DNA from: Verpa conica | Lineage: Eukaryota > Ascomycota > Pezizomycetes > Pezizales > Morchellaceae | Reading direction: 5' to 3' | Length of the DNA stretch: 64,000 nt | Assembly (NCBI GenBank): GCA_033030425.1 | Contig: JAUFSD010000015.1 | Coordinates: forward strand, 62,001 to 126,000 | Part shown: positions 46,327 through 59,539 of the stretch, piece after piece | How positions within the stretch are numbered: position 1 is the stretch's first letter | Layout: every line of letters starts with the position of its first letter | Notes under the pieces: model-generated | Seen by the model: the letters and a program-made list of their open reading frames with translations, nothing else | What the model was told of the DNA's origin: nothing | Databases searched by the model: none | Program-made: the position numbers and the translations under genes

Positions 46327-46597
46327 ACCCCTCCCTCATCCATCTACAGGTTAGGGATAAGCTCCATGTCCATAGATCACATTTCCTCCCCCTCATTCAT
46401 CCGATCTCGGTATCGTGCCTAGATACAGTAGATATTGGTAACTTCAATTATTCTTAGCTGGTAGTGGTGCGCCTATCGGGTGTCAGCTGTCTCATTTTTC
46501 TCTTTTCTCTTCCCGGTCCCCTCCCGTCACCAATCACCTCTCCCCCGAGACTGTAAATAATTACACAACTCCCCACTTGGGTCACACATGTTATTAC

Positions 46598-49500
46598 ATG
46601 TCTTCTCCACATCAACGGAATCGTGCGTCACTCACCAGGCCTGCTGCTGCTGCTGGCTCTGACTCTCTTGAACTCGAACTCCAGCCCTTACCCAGAAGTG
46701 CAGCTATCCCGCCCGAGCCGCGACACCAACCAGTACTCGACGCCGGATCTACACATGTTTACCCCCCTACCCTTGTCCCTGTCTCTCTCCCGGTCACCTC
46801 TAATACCACCACAAACTATACTAATACTAATACCCCCATCACCCCATCTGAGCCCTCGACACCGTACAACCCTCTTATACATGGCTCTGCGTCTTCCCTC
46901 GACAAAAATACATCCGTCACACGCCTTCCGCCGCCGTCCTCGTCTTTACACGCTTCCACCCTCTTGAGTAACTTTATGAAGTCGACTCACTTTCCCTTGC
47001 TGCGCTCGTCGCCGGCTGTTGGGACTGGTAGTTATGGTGCTTTGCCGATTTCAGGCGGTGGTGAGGGGAGCAGTTACGCCGGAAGTTCGCTCTCAGCCTC
47101 CACAGCCTCCACAGTCTCCACTGTCTCAGATGACGAAGAGCCTAGTGACGACAACGAGGGGAACAGGTTATTGTCCGTGCCGGGGGTAAAGAAACGGAGA
47201 AAACGAAAGGAGAAGAATAACCTCGGGGCCCCAGCGCAGCACGGTACGGGCTTGGAGAGTAAGGACGGAGCGGAGGATACAGGCGTGGGAGACGCTGGGA
47301 TCACAGTAGGGAGCGATGGAGAGGACGAGGAAGAGGATCAAGAAGACCCTCTGGATAACTCGCCGTGAGTCTGCGTATTCATATTTGCCCCCGACGTTTC
47401 CCCACATGTCAGTCGCGCATACCGACGGGTGAGTACTGATGCGGTACAGGTACCCTGAAGTTCGTGCTTCGGTGCCTGCAACGGACGACTTGACTCTCTC
47501 CATTAACACCCCCCGTATGTGGACCCTCTCGATTTTATTCTCGCTTGTCGGATCCTCTACAAATCTATTCTTTTCCCTACGATACCCGTCGATATCCATC
47601 ACACCCGTGATCGCACTTTTGCTCGCACATCCTCTGGGAAAACTATGGGATCAACTGTTTCCAGAACCTGGTGATGTACCCTGGGACTCGGAGAAGGGAA
47701 AGTGGGGAAGATTGCGACTGTGGCTTGGGCAGGGACGATGGAACCGCAAAGAACACTGCTGTGTTTACATATCTAGCAATGTCTCGTTCGGTTTTGCATT
47801 TGCTACCGATGTGAGTGGTCTATATCAGTTTGCAGCTGAGGCGGCCCATTAATTATCTGCAGGTCATAGTAGAGCAAACAAAATTCTACAACCAGGACCT
47901 AGGCATTTGGTATCAGATTTTACTCACCTTATCAACACAGATTCTTGGCTATACCTTTGCAGGACTCACACGACAGTGGCTGGTCTACCCTGGTGGAATG
48001 ATATGGCCGGGGACGCTTATGTCTACTGCCATGTTCACAACACTTCACGGAGAAGAGAATAAACCTGCAAACGGGTGGATCATCTCGCGGTGGAAGTTTT
48101 TTGTTTGTTTCCAGTATTTATCAGATCATCTGATGTTTACCAACTGATTGATTCCTATAGGTTGTGGTGTTTATTGGCGCATTTACTTGGTATTTTGTAC
48201 CGGGACTGCTGATGCCCGCACTGAGTTACTTCAATGTGGTCACCTGGTTCGCGCCAAAGAATGTTGTCGTCGCCAATTTGGTACCATCACCCCGACTCAC
48301 CCGCTTGACCATGAAGGCTAATTTAATCGGAACCAGTTTGGGGTGGCATCGGGCCTAGGGTTATTCCCCTTAACCTTTGATTGGGCACAGATCTCGTACA
48401 TTGGGTCACCACTCATGACACCCTTCTGGGCTGCCTCAAACGTCATAGCGAGCCTGGTGATAGTTATGTGGATTGTCTCGCCGATCTTATGTTTGTCACC
48501 TGCGCCTTGTCCTTTTGTGAATGCTTATTAATGGTGCCTTAGACTACACAAATACATTATACTCTGGCTACATGCCAATTCTCTCTAGTGTAGTCTACGA
48601 TAACACTGGCGGCCCTTACGATGTATCAAAGGTTTTAACGTCAGGCTATAAGTTCGACGAAGAGTCTTATAAAAAATACAGTCGTTTGTTTATGCCTATC
48701 ACGTGATTACCCCGCTAGTTTAAAACCGCATAGATTATCTGATTATCTGACTTGGTCCGACCACAGATATATCTTGTCTTATGGTCTCCAGTTCGCAGCG
48801 TTGACAGCGCTAGTTACACATACAATCTGTTGGCACGGAGGAGACATCTGGCGCCAATGGGGACGCGTAAGGCGTGAGTTCTCAGCGAAGAAGGCATCCT
48901 CATCCTCCACACCAGCTGCAGGATCAGGAGCCTATGCACCTCTCCCAGCGACTCTCCCAGCAACTAGAGGCCGAACTGGTAGGGGGAAAAGAAGGAGTAG
49001 AAGGAGTAGTCTAAGCGAGCAAGAGTGGGATGAGCTTATTGACCGTGAAGACGTACATATGCGTCTCATGCGGCGGTACGAAGAGGCTCCGACAAGCTGG
49101 TATCTTATCACCTTCGTGACCATGACTGCAGTCGGAATGTTTGTTGTCGAGTACTACCCAATCTATCTGCCATGGTACGGATTGCTGTTAGCATTGGGAG
49201 TATGCACTGTATTCTTTATCCCGATTGGAATTGTTATGGCAATTACGAATCAGCAGAGCAGCTTGTTCTTAGTCTGTCAGTTGATTTGTGGGACATTGTT
49301 TCCTGGACTACCAGTTGCAAATATGGTATTTGTTACGTACGGCTATGTATGTTCTCCTTCATCTTTTTTGACAGCGGTAACTAATAAGTCGTATAGATAA
49401 CCTCTACCCAAGGCCTGAAGTTTGCATCCGACTTGAAACTCGGGCACTACATGAAAATTCCGCCCCGTATTCTATTTAGTGTACAGATGGTCGCAACTCT

Positions 49501-50195
49501 GGTGTCTTCTTTAACGCAAATTGGTGTACTCAACTGGATGTTCCGCAACATCCCTGGGATCTGTACTCCGGAAGCATTGCACGGATTCACATGTCCTATC
49601 GCACGTGTCCACTTCAATGGGAGTATTCTGTGGGGTGTTGTGGGGCCCCAACGGTTTTTTGGTCAAGGGGAGCTTTATAGGCCGCTTATCTGGGCATTTG
49701 CTGTAGGAGCTATTGGACCGCTGGTAGTGTGGGGGATTTGGAAGTGGACTGGAGGTAGAAAAGGAAAATGGGCTTGGCTGAGAAGAGTTAGCTTACCAGT
49801 TGCATTCGGAAGTTTGAGCTGGATCCCACCTGCTGTATGTTTCTATTATATCTCTTTTATCTCAACTCCTAGTGTTTTTAAGCTGATAGAAAACCACTTA
49901 GACTGGCCTCAACTTCTCTGCATGGGCAATCGTTTGCTTCGTCTTCAACCACTACCTTAGACGACGAGCCGGCGACTGGTGGGGCAAATACACAATGACA
50001 TTATCGGCAGCTCTAGATGCAAGTTTGGCATTTGGACTAGTCGTTGTATTCTTTGGCTTCGTCTATCCAGGGTGGATGGAAGGGTTTTCATGGTGGGGTA
50101 CAGAGATTTATAAGCAAGGGTGTGACTGGCAGGCCTGTGCATGGCTGGACCCCAAAAAGGCAGAAGGCGGAAAATTTGGACCTGGGAACTGGTAG
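46598..50195 (+). CDS. OPT-family oligopeptide transporter
   Basis: Nine exons (46598-47364, 47450-47810, 47863-48102, 48161-48280, 48337-48490, 48543-48702, 48767-49346, 49397-49834, 49902-50195) join in frame into 1037 residues. Family signatures are QGRWNRKEHCC (NxKEH), SFGFAFATDVIVEQTKFYNQ, FGVASGLGLFPLTFDWAQIS, YYTNTLYSGYMPILS and HYMKIPPRILFSVQ (KIPPR). About 14 hydrophobic helices follow residue 275. The first 255 residues are a Ser/Pro/Thr-rich, then acidic and Lys-rich tail with a likely nuclear-like basic cluster (KKRRKRKEK), longer than in most OPT proteins. OPT carriers import tetra-/pentapeptides or glutathione with protons. The true ATG is at 46598, preceded in frame by a non-ATG codon. 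Introns are 46-85 nt. Confidence 0.94.
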
Positions 50196-50862
50196 TTTTA
50201 TTTTTATGTAGGGTTTTCCTTTTTGTCTTTGAGTATTGGGATTGGGATTGGAAACTTTCTTTTTTGTTTAGAAGGGGGGTTGGGGGTTTCTTTATACTCT
50301 TATCACTATCATTATCGTCCTTTCGCACTTTGCGGGGGTAAAAGCTATTGAAATGGTTTCTTTTCTAAGGCTTCCTTTATAGTTTCCTAACTATATCTTG
50401 TTATGTTCCTTTTATGGTATTCTAAAGTAGCAGTTGTGATGTATCTGGATGAGATGCGAGACCGGTATTGGGGCTAAGAACAGAATATAGCGTCTTTTAC
50501 TCTTCGCTGTAAACAGATAAGATAGAAGCAGTCTACTATCGTGGTATTCTGGGGTTCTTGCTTCATTGGCCAAGCCACAAGTTGTTACCATAAACTAGTA
50601 CGAGTGATATATTATGATTAAAATTCAACTCCTTAGGCCTCATTTATATTGTTTCATTCACCAAGATACCGGCGGTAATGAAAGTATAGTACGTAAATAT
50701 AAGCTTACATATATCCAATGAACCTCAAATAAGACTAACATCCGCTACTGATAAAGAAATAGACATAATGTTTACTCTACCCTCTGCCCAAGAAAAACGA
50801 CCACCTTACCACAGCTCGCCAAATACACTCGTTAATTATACTCACTAGCTATATCCACTAGT
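50196..50862. other. convergent 3' spacer
   Basis: 667 AT-rich bases separate the 3' ends of the OPT and helicase genes. The left half is very T-rich. No coding signal. Confidence 0.55.
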
Positions 50863-53800
50863 TTAACGCTTCTTCTTTGAACCCTTCTTCTTATTCTTAT
50901 TTTTAGCCCCACCTTTATTCTTTGCTTTATTCTTTTGCGAGGTAGTCCCGGAATTTCCTGCTGTACTGACACCTTTACCTTTCTGTGGCCCACCTGGCTG
51001 CTCCTCTTGCTTTTCTTCTTCCTCTTCCTCCAATGCTGGTGCACTGCTTTCTCCTTCAACGGGCTCTGCATCGACATCTTTGCCTTTCTCCTTTTGATCT
51101 TGGCCTAGTTGGTCAGGTAGCGCCTCGATATCCCCTTCTTTTTCTACTACTTCACTTTCTTGAATTCCTTTTCCTTTCTTATCCTCCTCTACTTCACCCT
51201 TGTCTTCTTCCACCACAGCCTTGTCCCCTTCAACTTCACCTTTGCCCCCCTCAACTTCACTCTCTTGGCCTTTCGGGTTGTTTTCGCCCTGGTTGGATTC
51301 CTCCGGTTCGCTAGCCTTTGGGCCCTCATCCTTTGACGCACTCTTCTGTGCGTTCTTTCCTTTACCTTTCTTTTTGCTTTTTGGTGCATTCTGTGGTAAG
51401 TCACCCGGCGTATTCTTTGGTAGCTCTTTCGATGCATCATTTGGTCCACCTTTCGTTCCGCCCTTCGGCCCATCCATTGGCTCATCCTTCGGTACATCTT
51501 TCGGCGGATCATTTGTCTCACTTTTCTGTTTGTCCTTCGGTCCACCTTTTTGCCCACCTTTTGGTGTATCGTTCGGCCCTCTTTGATCGACCTTTTGACC
51601 CCCCTTCCCTCCCCGCTTGGGTGGCTCAGGTGGCTTTTGTAGCTTTTGCAGGATAGCTTCCATTTGCTCCCCCAGTGCTTTGACGAGCTCCAGCTCCTTT
51701 TTACACCTCTCTCGACATTCACCTTGCTTGAGGGCGAAGGCACTAGGACGATCCGTTGAGAATAGCTCTAGGCTGGTAAAAAGCTGCTTCTCACATCCGA
51801 TAAATTCCGTCTTAACCTCATCAGTAATATTCATCCTCGCAGAAAAACTCCGAATATTCTTAGATTTTTCGAGAAGCATGTTGAGAAGCAAATAGAGCTC
51901 TAGTCCCTCATCGACCATCACAGCGAGAAATTCCCAAAACGGTTGTGGTGACATCTGAGATCCTTGAATATCGCAGAAAGAAAACATGAAAGATACCGCT
52001 CGCCCGGTGGGACTTGCCAGATGCTTCTTATCTCGAATACGGTTGGCTCGCTTTCTCCGGTACCAAGCTTGGATTAAGAAGCTTGCGTTCAGGCCCCCAT
52101 CCTCGGGGGCTGGGAAATGCCCCAAAAAGCTTCGGCGTATTGGTAGCAATGCTAGTCTAATACCGGTCCCATTCAAACTCTCTGCGCGCTTAGACAATTT
52201 TCCTTCGCGTACATATAACAAGATTGAATCCTTCCCGTTGTAGAGCTGGAAGGCTCGAACAAGGGGTTCAACAAGTGCGTTTGCTGGCACCCCTTGGATG
52301 TTACTTGCTCCAAGACCCTTGTTTCCAAATACCTACAAAACAGTGAGCTAAACGGCATACACTCAATAATATTCAGAGAAACGTACCCTCTGGATTTTCG
52401 CCCAAATATCACCATATCGGAGAGGTAGTGGCCCAATTGTTCCCATATTGGCAAGAGCAACGACTATTAAATCAGTGCTTCGGCGGGCTAAGAGCTCTTT
52501 CTCGCCCAGCCTTCCTTGTTGTGGTGAATTTTCCAGCTCGTTGATAAGATCACAGAAGTCTACAACAATCCTTAGCAGCGTCTGTTGATAGCAGCATTGC
52601 TCAAGATCGGTGGTGGTCTTGAAAAATCTTTCCCAATTAGGTAAATATAACTTCGTCCATGATTTCGGAATTATGATATCTGTGCGTCGAACCGAAAATA
52701 ACTATAGTTTTTCTAAGTATTAGCCTGTTCAACTTTCATAGGCGAAGATGGATTTTCTTACTAAAAATGTCATGATATCTTCATATATCGAAATGACTGA
52801 CCCGTTATAAAACGACAGGAGTTTTGAATAGGTTCGCAAGTTTTTGAGCGACTGGAGTAGACTACAGATGTTCTCGCACTAAAGGATGAGTTAGAAATTT
52901 CTTTGTAGTAAATAACTTACCAGTCCCATCAGCTATAGTAATACGTACAAATCTTCCAGCAGAAAACTGCGATGGGCTCTTCTGAACTTGTAAGCGTAGA
53001 CATTGGTAGTTATTAAAAGCGATAGCGGCGAAATCCGGCGGTGGCTGTTGGGCCCTGCCTCTTTGGCCCGTGGGCTTTTGACTCACAAAGAAACGCCTTT
53101 CTAAAGCCGAGTTGAGAGTACGTTGTTCGACTCCTAGAATATCTTTAGAACCTATACGAAGGGAATTCCGAACAAATGATTCCATTCTAACATACCGAGA
53201 TTGCACCCAAGCTGGTAGTTCTCCAGTAGCGATACAAAGTCAAGCCTAGTATTCTTAAACCTCCAGGGCTCCCAGATACTTCGGAACCGCTCTCGGAGCT
53301 TTTGGGCAATGCTTTTAGAGGCCGCTGATGCGAGAAACGACTTATTCGTTGCAGTTATCACTCCAGCATCTTGGAAAAGTGAAGAGTCATGTCTCATCTG
53401 AGATAGAAGAGCAGTCAACCAGTAATCTATCTTAATTAGCAATGTATAAATGTAATTATATCTGGTATGAGAGAGATACCAAGTGGCATTTCAAGATCAT
53501 CAAATGAACGGCAAAGCCTTGTAAGGCACTATTTCTCACGTTAGTATTAGATGAATATGGTGATTTGTTTCTATAATCTTATCTTTAATAAGAACTAGTA
53601 TACTGACCTGGATAGATTTTGAGAACTGGACTTCTGACAAAACATCGTGAGAGCACTTGGGGCCACGCCCCCCCACTTTCTCTGGCTCGTCCCACCTTAC
53701 TGTTTTTCTCTCAGTAACAAGAAATTCGAGTCTATTGGTAGAAATAACAAACCTCGAATCGCACATGCATCGCATCGAGCCAACTTTGCAAAATCTTCCC

Positions 53801-56800
53801 ACAATGCTCGAGCCTTCTTTTCGACTACAGTGCTAGCATTTTGTACCTGTCTCTTGAGGCACTCAACGACCTTTTTTACAATACTCTCATAGTCAAGGGT
53901 CCGAGATGATTTGGGGTCCATTGGTAAACTTGACCAAGGCAGGACGACATATGGATTAGGCTCACCCGGGATCAGGAGCACCCCCAGGCAGAGAAGAATC
54001 GACTGTGGTATCGGAAGACCCTTGCTTTGGGAGATACTCTTTGTGGCTCTTGCCAGCCCGCATATATATTCAACTGGGAGATCACTCATATCCGCTCCCG
54101 GTTTTATGAAGAATTCAACCTTCATCGAAACCTATAGTACCGGCGTATTTATATCAATACTATCTCGAATAAAGTCAAATAATTAGAGCTACTCACAATT
54201 GTGTCCATATATTCTTTTATCCAATCCTGCTTGATACTGCTCCTGTCTGGTTTGATACCACTCTTAAAATACTGGTTTGCTACCGTAACAAGATCTTCCC
54301 AGGCACTGCCCCAGCTGCTTCCTGAAAAACGCCGGTCACAACTCAAATCCACACCACTAGCAGCAGAAGGTTTTGATATATTGGAGAAGAGTTTTTTTGT
54401 TTGGGCATACTTAAAGACCTGCTTCAGTTGAAGATGATCCTCAGATTCTTCCAAATCGACGCCATGTTTTGATCCCTGATCAATAATCAACTCTAATGCT
54501 CTATCAAAATCTCCCTGTTTAACAGAGTATTTGAAAGCGTCCGTAATTCTGCCACGAGTGAGGTAGAATTCCAATAGTTCCTTTTTATGTTGGAATTCTT
54601 TTAAGAACTCCTCTTTTTCTAAATCCGAGTTAAAGGTGTCGAATGTCATAGCCCATAGGTCTTGCGAAATTTTTTGCTGTCGCAAGAGTATATTGCATTC
54701 CCGAGCGTAGGTCTTCCGGTCTCCATCCTCTATCGAGTCACGGTACCTGGTAGGTTAGTTACCCTTCGCTTGAATTTCTGGGTGTTCTAGAAATTAATAC
54801 TTATGCACACTGTGAACCAATAGGTCAAACAGCTTCCCATTATAGAGTGCCTGGAGAGCCTTGAATGTTATTCCAGCTTTGTGGTATTGGTCTGCTGCTC
54901 TCTCGTGCATTCCCGCTTTCTCAAACAACCCAGCAGCTTTCTCGTGCCTCCTTTTCTCGGCGTAATACCCTACAGCCATTAGTTAGAAACCCATCTTATA
55001 CTACCAGGGTATTTATCTCACCTGCTGCAGCTGCGAAGTCCCCCATGGCTTCCAGGCAGTGCGCAGCTCGCTCCTTCATTTCTATTTCGAGAAAGTAATT
55101 GGTAGCCTCCCTGAAGTATGATTTAAGCCCCTCTACATCTCCCTTGGCTCGACATTCTCTTCCTTTCTGTTCTGCAACACTAGCTTCGGCCCATAAGACT
55201 TTTTGTGTATCTTGTGCATTTTTAAAACATCTAAGAGCCTAAGGAGATTTTAGGACTATTGAGCTCGTACAGGAGGCATCAAATGAGAAAGGGCTTACCT
55301 GATCAAAGAGTCCTCTCTCCATACACTGCTCTCCCGTCTCGATCCATTCTCTGGCACTAGTTGCGCTAGCGGGACGAACCTCAGGCATCAAACCTGGTAA
55401 CTAAGACACAATTAGGCACATCCAAAGCTATTTGGGACTACAGACATACATCTTCTGAGGTGAAGTACTTGATTTTGACCAGCGGCTCCGGTACTCTTTC
55501 CGTAAATAGCTCCAGCATGAAGCTTGTGTTACTTTCCAGTATCCATAGCCGGCTTCGAGGACGGGTGATTGCAACGTATAGATTCTAAATACGCTACGCG
55601 TGAGATGACCAAAGAGACCAATAATAAGGGACTGATAATACCTTCAGCTCAGAGCACATGTTCTATTCATAGAGTTAGTATAAATCACTGGCTAGATAGC
55701 CTGATACCGAACTTAGATTATAGTTTCAAAACTCACCATATGGTTTATCCCATAATTAGGATTAGGTCCCGAATGTAGCAACTCTTGTAAGGATTTATAG
55801 CTTTTCAAGCAGGGGCTAGAGGAAAAAAAGTCGAAAAGAAAAACGTCGTCATACTCCATCCCTTTGCTTTGAAGTACGGTAAATACCAAACTACCGTCCC
55901 CGAGTTTATTCTGAAGACCTTCTTGGATATCATGATCTCGTATAATAACCACCTGCCGATTTTTGACTTGAGTCGTGTCATCATCTTTCTTACTTTGAGT
56001 TCCTCCATCTTTTCTCTCGCTGTTTCCTGCAGATTCCCCAGCCATCTTGAGGAGTTCAACGATGTTCGAGCCAACTTTTCGATATCAGTCCAAATAAAGC
56101 AATTACTTAAGACGGGAACGATAAATGACGGTAGCTTACCAAATATCACAGGCTTTGGCCCTAAATACTGGCCTATCTCGGGAGGCAATTTATCAACCAT
56201 ATCCGGGAAACCTTCCAGCAAGGTGTCAGTATTTATGTGCCAATATGAAGAATAATTTTCTCACCTTTCCACAGCAAATCCATAACGAATGAGGCAAGAG
56301 AAAGAATCCCTTGGTGTGAACGAAAATTTCGTGACAAAGAAAACAATTCGGGCTTTGCTAGAGCAGGGTCCATTTTTGCAAATGAACTGCCCGAGAAATG
56401 GTCGTAAAACAGTGCCTTTACATTTGCAAACCTAAAAGTGGAATCCTTCGATATACACTGGGCACTGTCGCCAGCTTTTAATGGATTTGTGTAAATATTT
56501 TTTTTAAAACTGAGTTGAAGGAGGAAGAATTACGTACCAAAATGGATACCCCGGGGGTTCTGAACTAGGTTGAGGAGCAACTCTATCTCTAATGGCCGCT
56601 GATCCTGTACCTCTGGGCGATATTAGCACCATCGTCTAAACAATTTAATGGTCTTAGAAACAGTAATATACATACCATCCACATATACCTCCTCAAAAAG
56701 GGCCTCAACTCTACGTTTAAGAACAATGTTTCCTTTCAGCTCCTCTAGTATAGACTTAACCCTATCAATGCTATCATAGTCACCGTTTTGCTTCTTCTTG

Positions 56801-59539
56801 TTCTCGTAGTATTCAAAGACATTATACACAGCATCCCTATCGCTTTCTTTTGCAAAAGTCGGGGCCAGTCTAGAGCTTTTGGCTCGGTATTCTTCACGTG
56901 AAAGTGGCTTCAAGCCAGTAAGGAGTGACGCAGCGCCCTTGATTACGCCCATGATTTCTGTGAATACCAGATCTGGCTCTAAATTCCCCTTAACGCTTGT
57001 CGGAAACTGTTGCCAATATGCCGCTCTAAAAATCGAGAAGTCCACCATTTGACGCATATTTGTTGAGTCCCTTCCTGTGCCTGTGTTAATGAGAAAGTCT
57101 TTCCGGTCATTTGCCCTTTGGTGAATTAGATTAGCAATAGTCCCTTTCTAAAAAACAGTATTACAAGAATTGAGAAACATACTTGATTGTATTTTCAAGA
57201 CGCTTTAGAAAATGTCCGAATGTGCATACAAGTGGGAAGTCTTGTTTCCGTAGCGAGAATAAATCCTCGGTTGTATCCTCATCCATTCCATCTCGGATGT
57301 GGGGAGGCGTGTCGTTATCCTCATCAGCGTAATTGAAACCAGCCTTTACCCTCAGTAACTGTGTATCTATCAACAATTGAACCTCGCTTTCCAGCTTCCG
57401 GGCAAGGGGTTCTGAGCGGGTGAGTAACAACTTATCGAATTTCATCTCTATCGTCAGCGAAAACTCAAGTACTTCACAGTGCACTTATAAAACATAAGCC
57501 TAAAGTACATAAAGTTACACACCTGACGAATCGGGGTTTCTTCGACTAAATTCCGAGCCAAATACCTGCTCAACAGCTTGTACAGAAGACAAGATGTCTT
57601 TCCCGTACCGCTGCGGCCAAGCACGAAGGTTGCCGTCCGGAAGTGCTTGATAATCTCTACCTCTTTCCCGGTGACGTCAAAGGGAAAATCAGACCGAGAT
57701 TGACCATTCAGGATGCTATCAAGGACAGTGCTGGTGAGGGTATGAAATTTCCCTAAAGTACTCCAACAAAACTTAGCGAACAAATCCACAGATACTACTG
57801 CTGATTCCGCATTTGGAAAGGCGCCGGAAACACTTGCCTGATATGAGCATGTCCTGGGGAGTTCTTTCATCTGTAGTTTTTGGAGATTCATTAACTCCAT
57901 CCTCTTCAGAGTCTCTGAAAACCGCCGGGATTTTCTTGTTTTGGGACTTGTCGACCACATGCTTCTTGCAGCGGTCTACTCGAGTAGCCGAGAACGTCTT
58001 CTGGGTACGATATACGGAATCGAGGGATGATAGCATCTATTCGAGTTATTAGCCATATTGAAAGATTGATAGTATCATCTCAGACTAACCTCCTTAACGT
58101 CTCCAATCCTCCACACTAAGAGCTATGTTAGCGTAATGTTCATATATATTAATGTCACATGATCTAACCTCTCACGATCTGACAGTCTGCATTGTGCTTT
58201 TCATCAAAACCGACATCCACTTGCCACAGTATACGCCCATTACTTCCATACCACGCTTGAAAGACGCGAACCTTGAAGCGGCCGGTATCATCGGAGGCTG
58301 TTTTGGTCAGAGACTTGCGACCCCATTCACCGGAAGCAAGCGCCATCAGTTTCTCCTTGATATGAGGGAAGTTTCCTATTATAATGTGAGGATACAATAA
58401 CTGAACGGAGCTGATGGGTACATACCTTCTCTCTTGGAGTGTTTAAGGTCTTTCAGAGCTTGAGCCGAAAGAGATATCTTCCAAATTCCCAGGTCACTAC
58501 CAAGCAAGCCCTCAAACGAATCGAGGTCAAGCTCATCCAATCTTTGTTCAAAATTGGTTTGGATAACAGGAACAACGGCACTAGAGCCTTTTCCGTAGCC
58601 ACGCGTGAAACATAGGCGGCAGGGGAAGGTACTTATGACTGGCTCAAGAATATTGAAAGTTTCGGTTGATTCAATAACTTCAATGGTTCGAAGTAAAGTG
58701 CGCTCTGAGTGTGGGGCATCTATTCCCAGATTCCTGAGCAACATAAGAGTTTCCGCCGAGAGGTTTATAGTTGCTGAAGAAACAGAAGTCCGGCGCATTC
58801 CCCCAGAATAACCTTCACCATCTTTAAGTACCCGAAAGCTAGCCTGTGAATTGATCAAAGGATTCGGTTTGAAACTTTGGTTTGAGCCTTCGACCTGATG
58901 CTTTGCCTTGTGGAGAGAAATTCTAAGAGCCTTGAGTAAATTCCACCTTTCTGTCTTCTGGGAGACGCCATGATCACTATCACAGTTTTTAGCGAGATCC
59001 ACAACTGCTTCGGTCCAATTCTGCATCGATTTCTGATTCGTAGGCAAGAAATTTATCCATTCTTGTATATGATTAGTGCTCCGCTGCTCGGATATCATCT
59101 TCCCAAGAAGCTCAGGTATTTCACTAAGCCTAGCTGCAAGCTGATCAAAACAGTTTCTATCCGAGAGGGGAATGGCCGAGACCAGAAGTTCGAATAAAGC
59201 ATCACGGGTGTGAAGATGCCGGTACTCGTTTCCTAGCAGAGGGATAAGAACCCCTTTGATAACATGTCCTCCCAAGGCCTGCTTCGAGTCGAGCTCCTCT
59301 TTAGCTTTTCCTCCGGGGGTTGTTTTTGGGGTGTACCGGGGAACCTGTTGTAGAAACTTTGCGATTCGCATACCGTAGACCTCGAAACCGGCAATGAATC
59401 CACCGGAGATCTCCCGATTAGCAAGGAATGTAGAAGCTTGTGCCGGATTACGCTGCAAAGAGATGTAGGCTTCGATCCATAGCTTTTGGCTATGGTCACC
59501 CTCATTAAGGATGAACGAAAGGAATTTCATATCACTCAT
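50863..59539 (-). CDS. TRANK1-like superfamily 1 helicase, 25 exons
   Basis: Twenty-five exons join without a frame break into about 2422 residues, from ATG 59539 (59539-58426, 58375-58169, 58115-58090, 58036-57838, 57797-57523, 57445-57183, 57115-56676, 56612-56538, 56474-56265, 56211-56140, 56074-55737, 55660-55640, 55584-55450, 55400-55299, 55238-55022, 54969-54801, 54746-54197, 54131-53753, 53699-53608, 53528-53480, 53426-53196, 53151-52949, 52878-52762, 52701-52387, 52332-50863). All UvrD-type motifs appear: Walker A LGRSGTGKT (about 575), DEVQD (about 841), GDSAQCISKDSTF, LSRNFRSHQ, LQSKGMEYDDVFLFDFF and LYVAITRPRSRLW (about 1081). Helical TPR-like repeats follow (YYAEKRRHEKAAGLFEKAG), then a conserved tail ending in a Lys-rich stretch. 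Relatives are named TPR and ankyrin repeat-containing protein 1; function is unknown. One intron (57837-57798) uses GC-AG. Confidence 0.9.
51180..51640 (-). repeat. degenerate Pro-Lys-Gly/Asp coding repeats in helicase tail
   Basis: The tail of the helicase gene encodes about 30 diverged four-residue units of the form PKxG/PKDxP (for example DPPKDVPKDEPMDGPKGGTK) followed by acidic VEEDKGEVEEDK units. At DNA level this is a degenerate 12-bp periodicity. All three frames of both strands stay open here, which explains the many overlapping frames. Confidence 0.75.
57798..57837 (-). other. probable 40-nt GC-AG intron
   Basis: GCAAGT...CAG between helicase exons 4 and 5. Of the alternatives tested by eye, only the GC donor leaves the one-base phase that the downstream frame (VVSVDLFAKFCW) needs. 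GCAAGT is the usual form of GC-AG donors. Confidence 0.6.

Larger units (their letters stand above)
45332..46597. promoter_or_regulatory. shared divergent promoter region (lipase / OPT transporter)
   Basis: The 1.27-kb gap between two genes read in opposite directions must hold both promoters. Its left end is pyrimidine-rich on the lipase strand (an expected leader), the centre has the GTACATGTTG tandem repeat, and the right part has a 99-nt pyrimidine tract. No gene is supported inside. Confidence 0.55.

Noticed and set aside
51189..51743. Lys/Arg-rich minus-strand frame and several plus-strand frames over the helicase tail
   Set aside because: They are alternative frames of the degenerate repeat tract; only the frame continuous with the helicase is supported.
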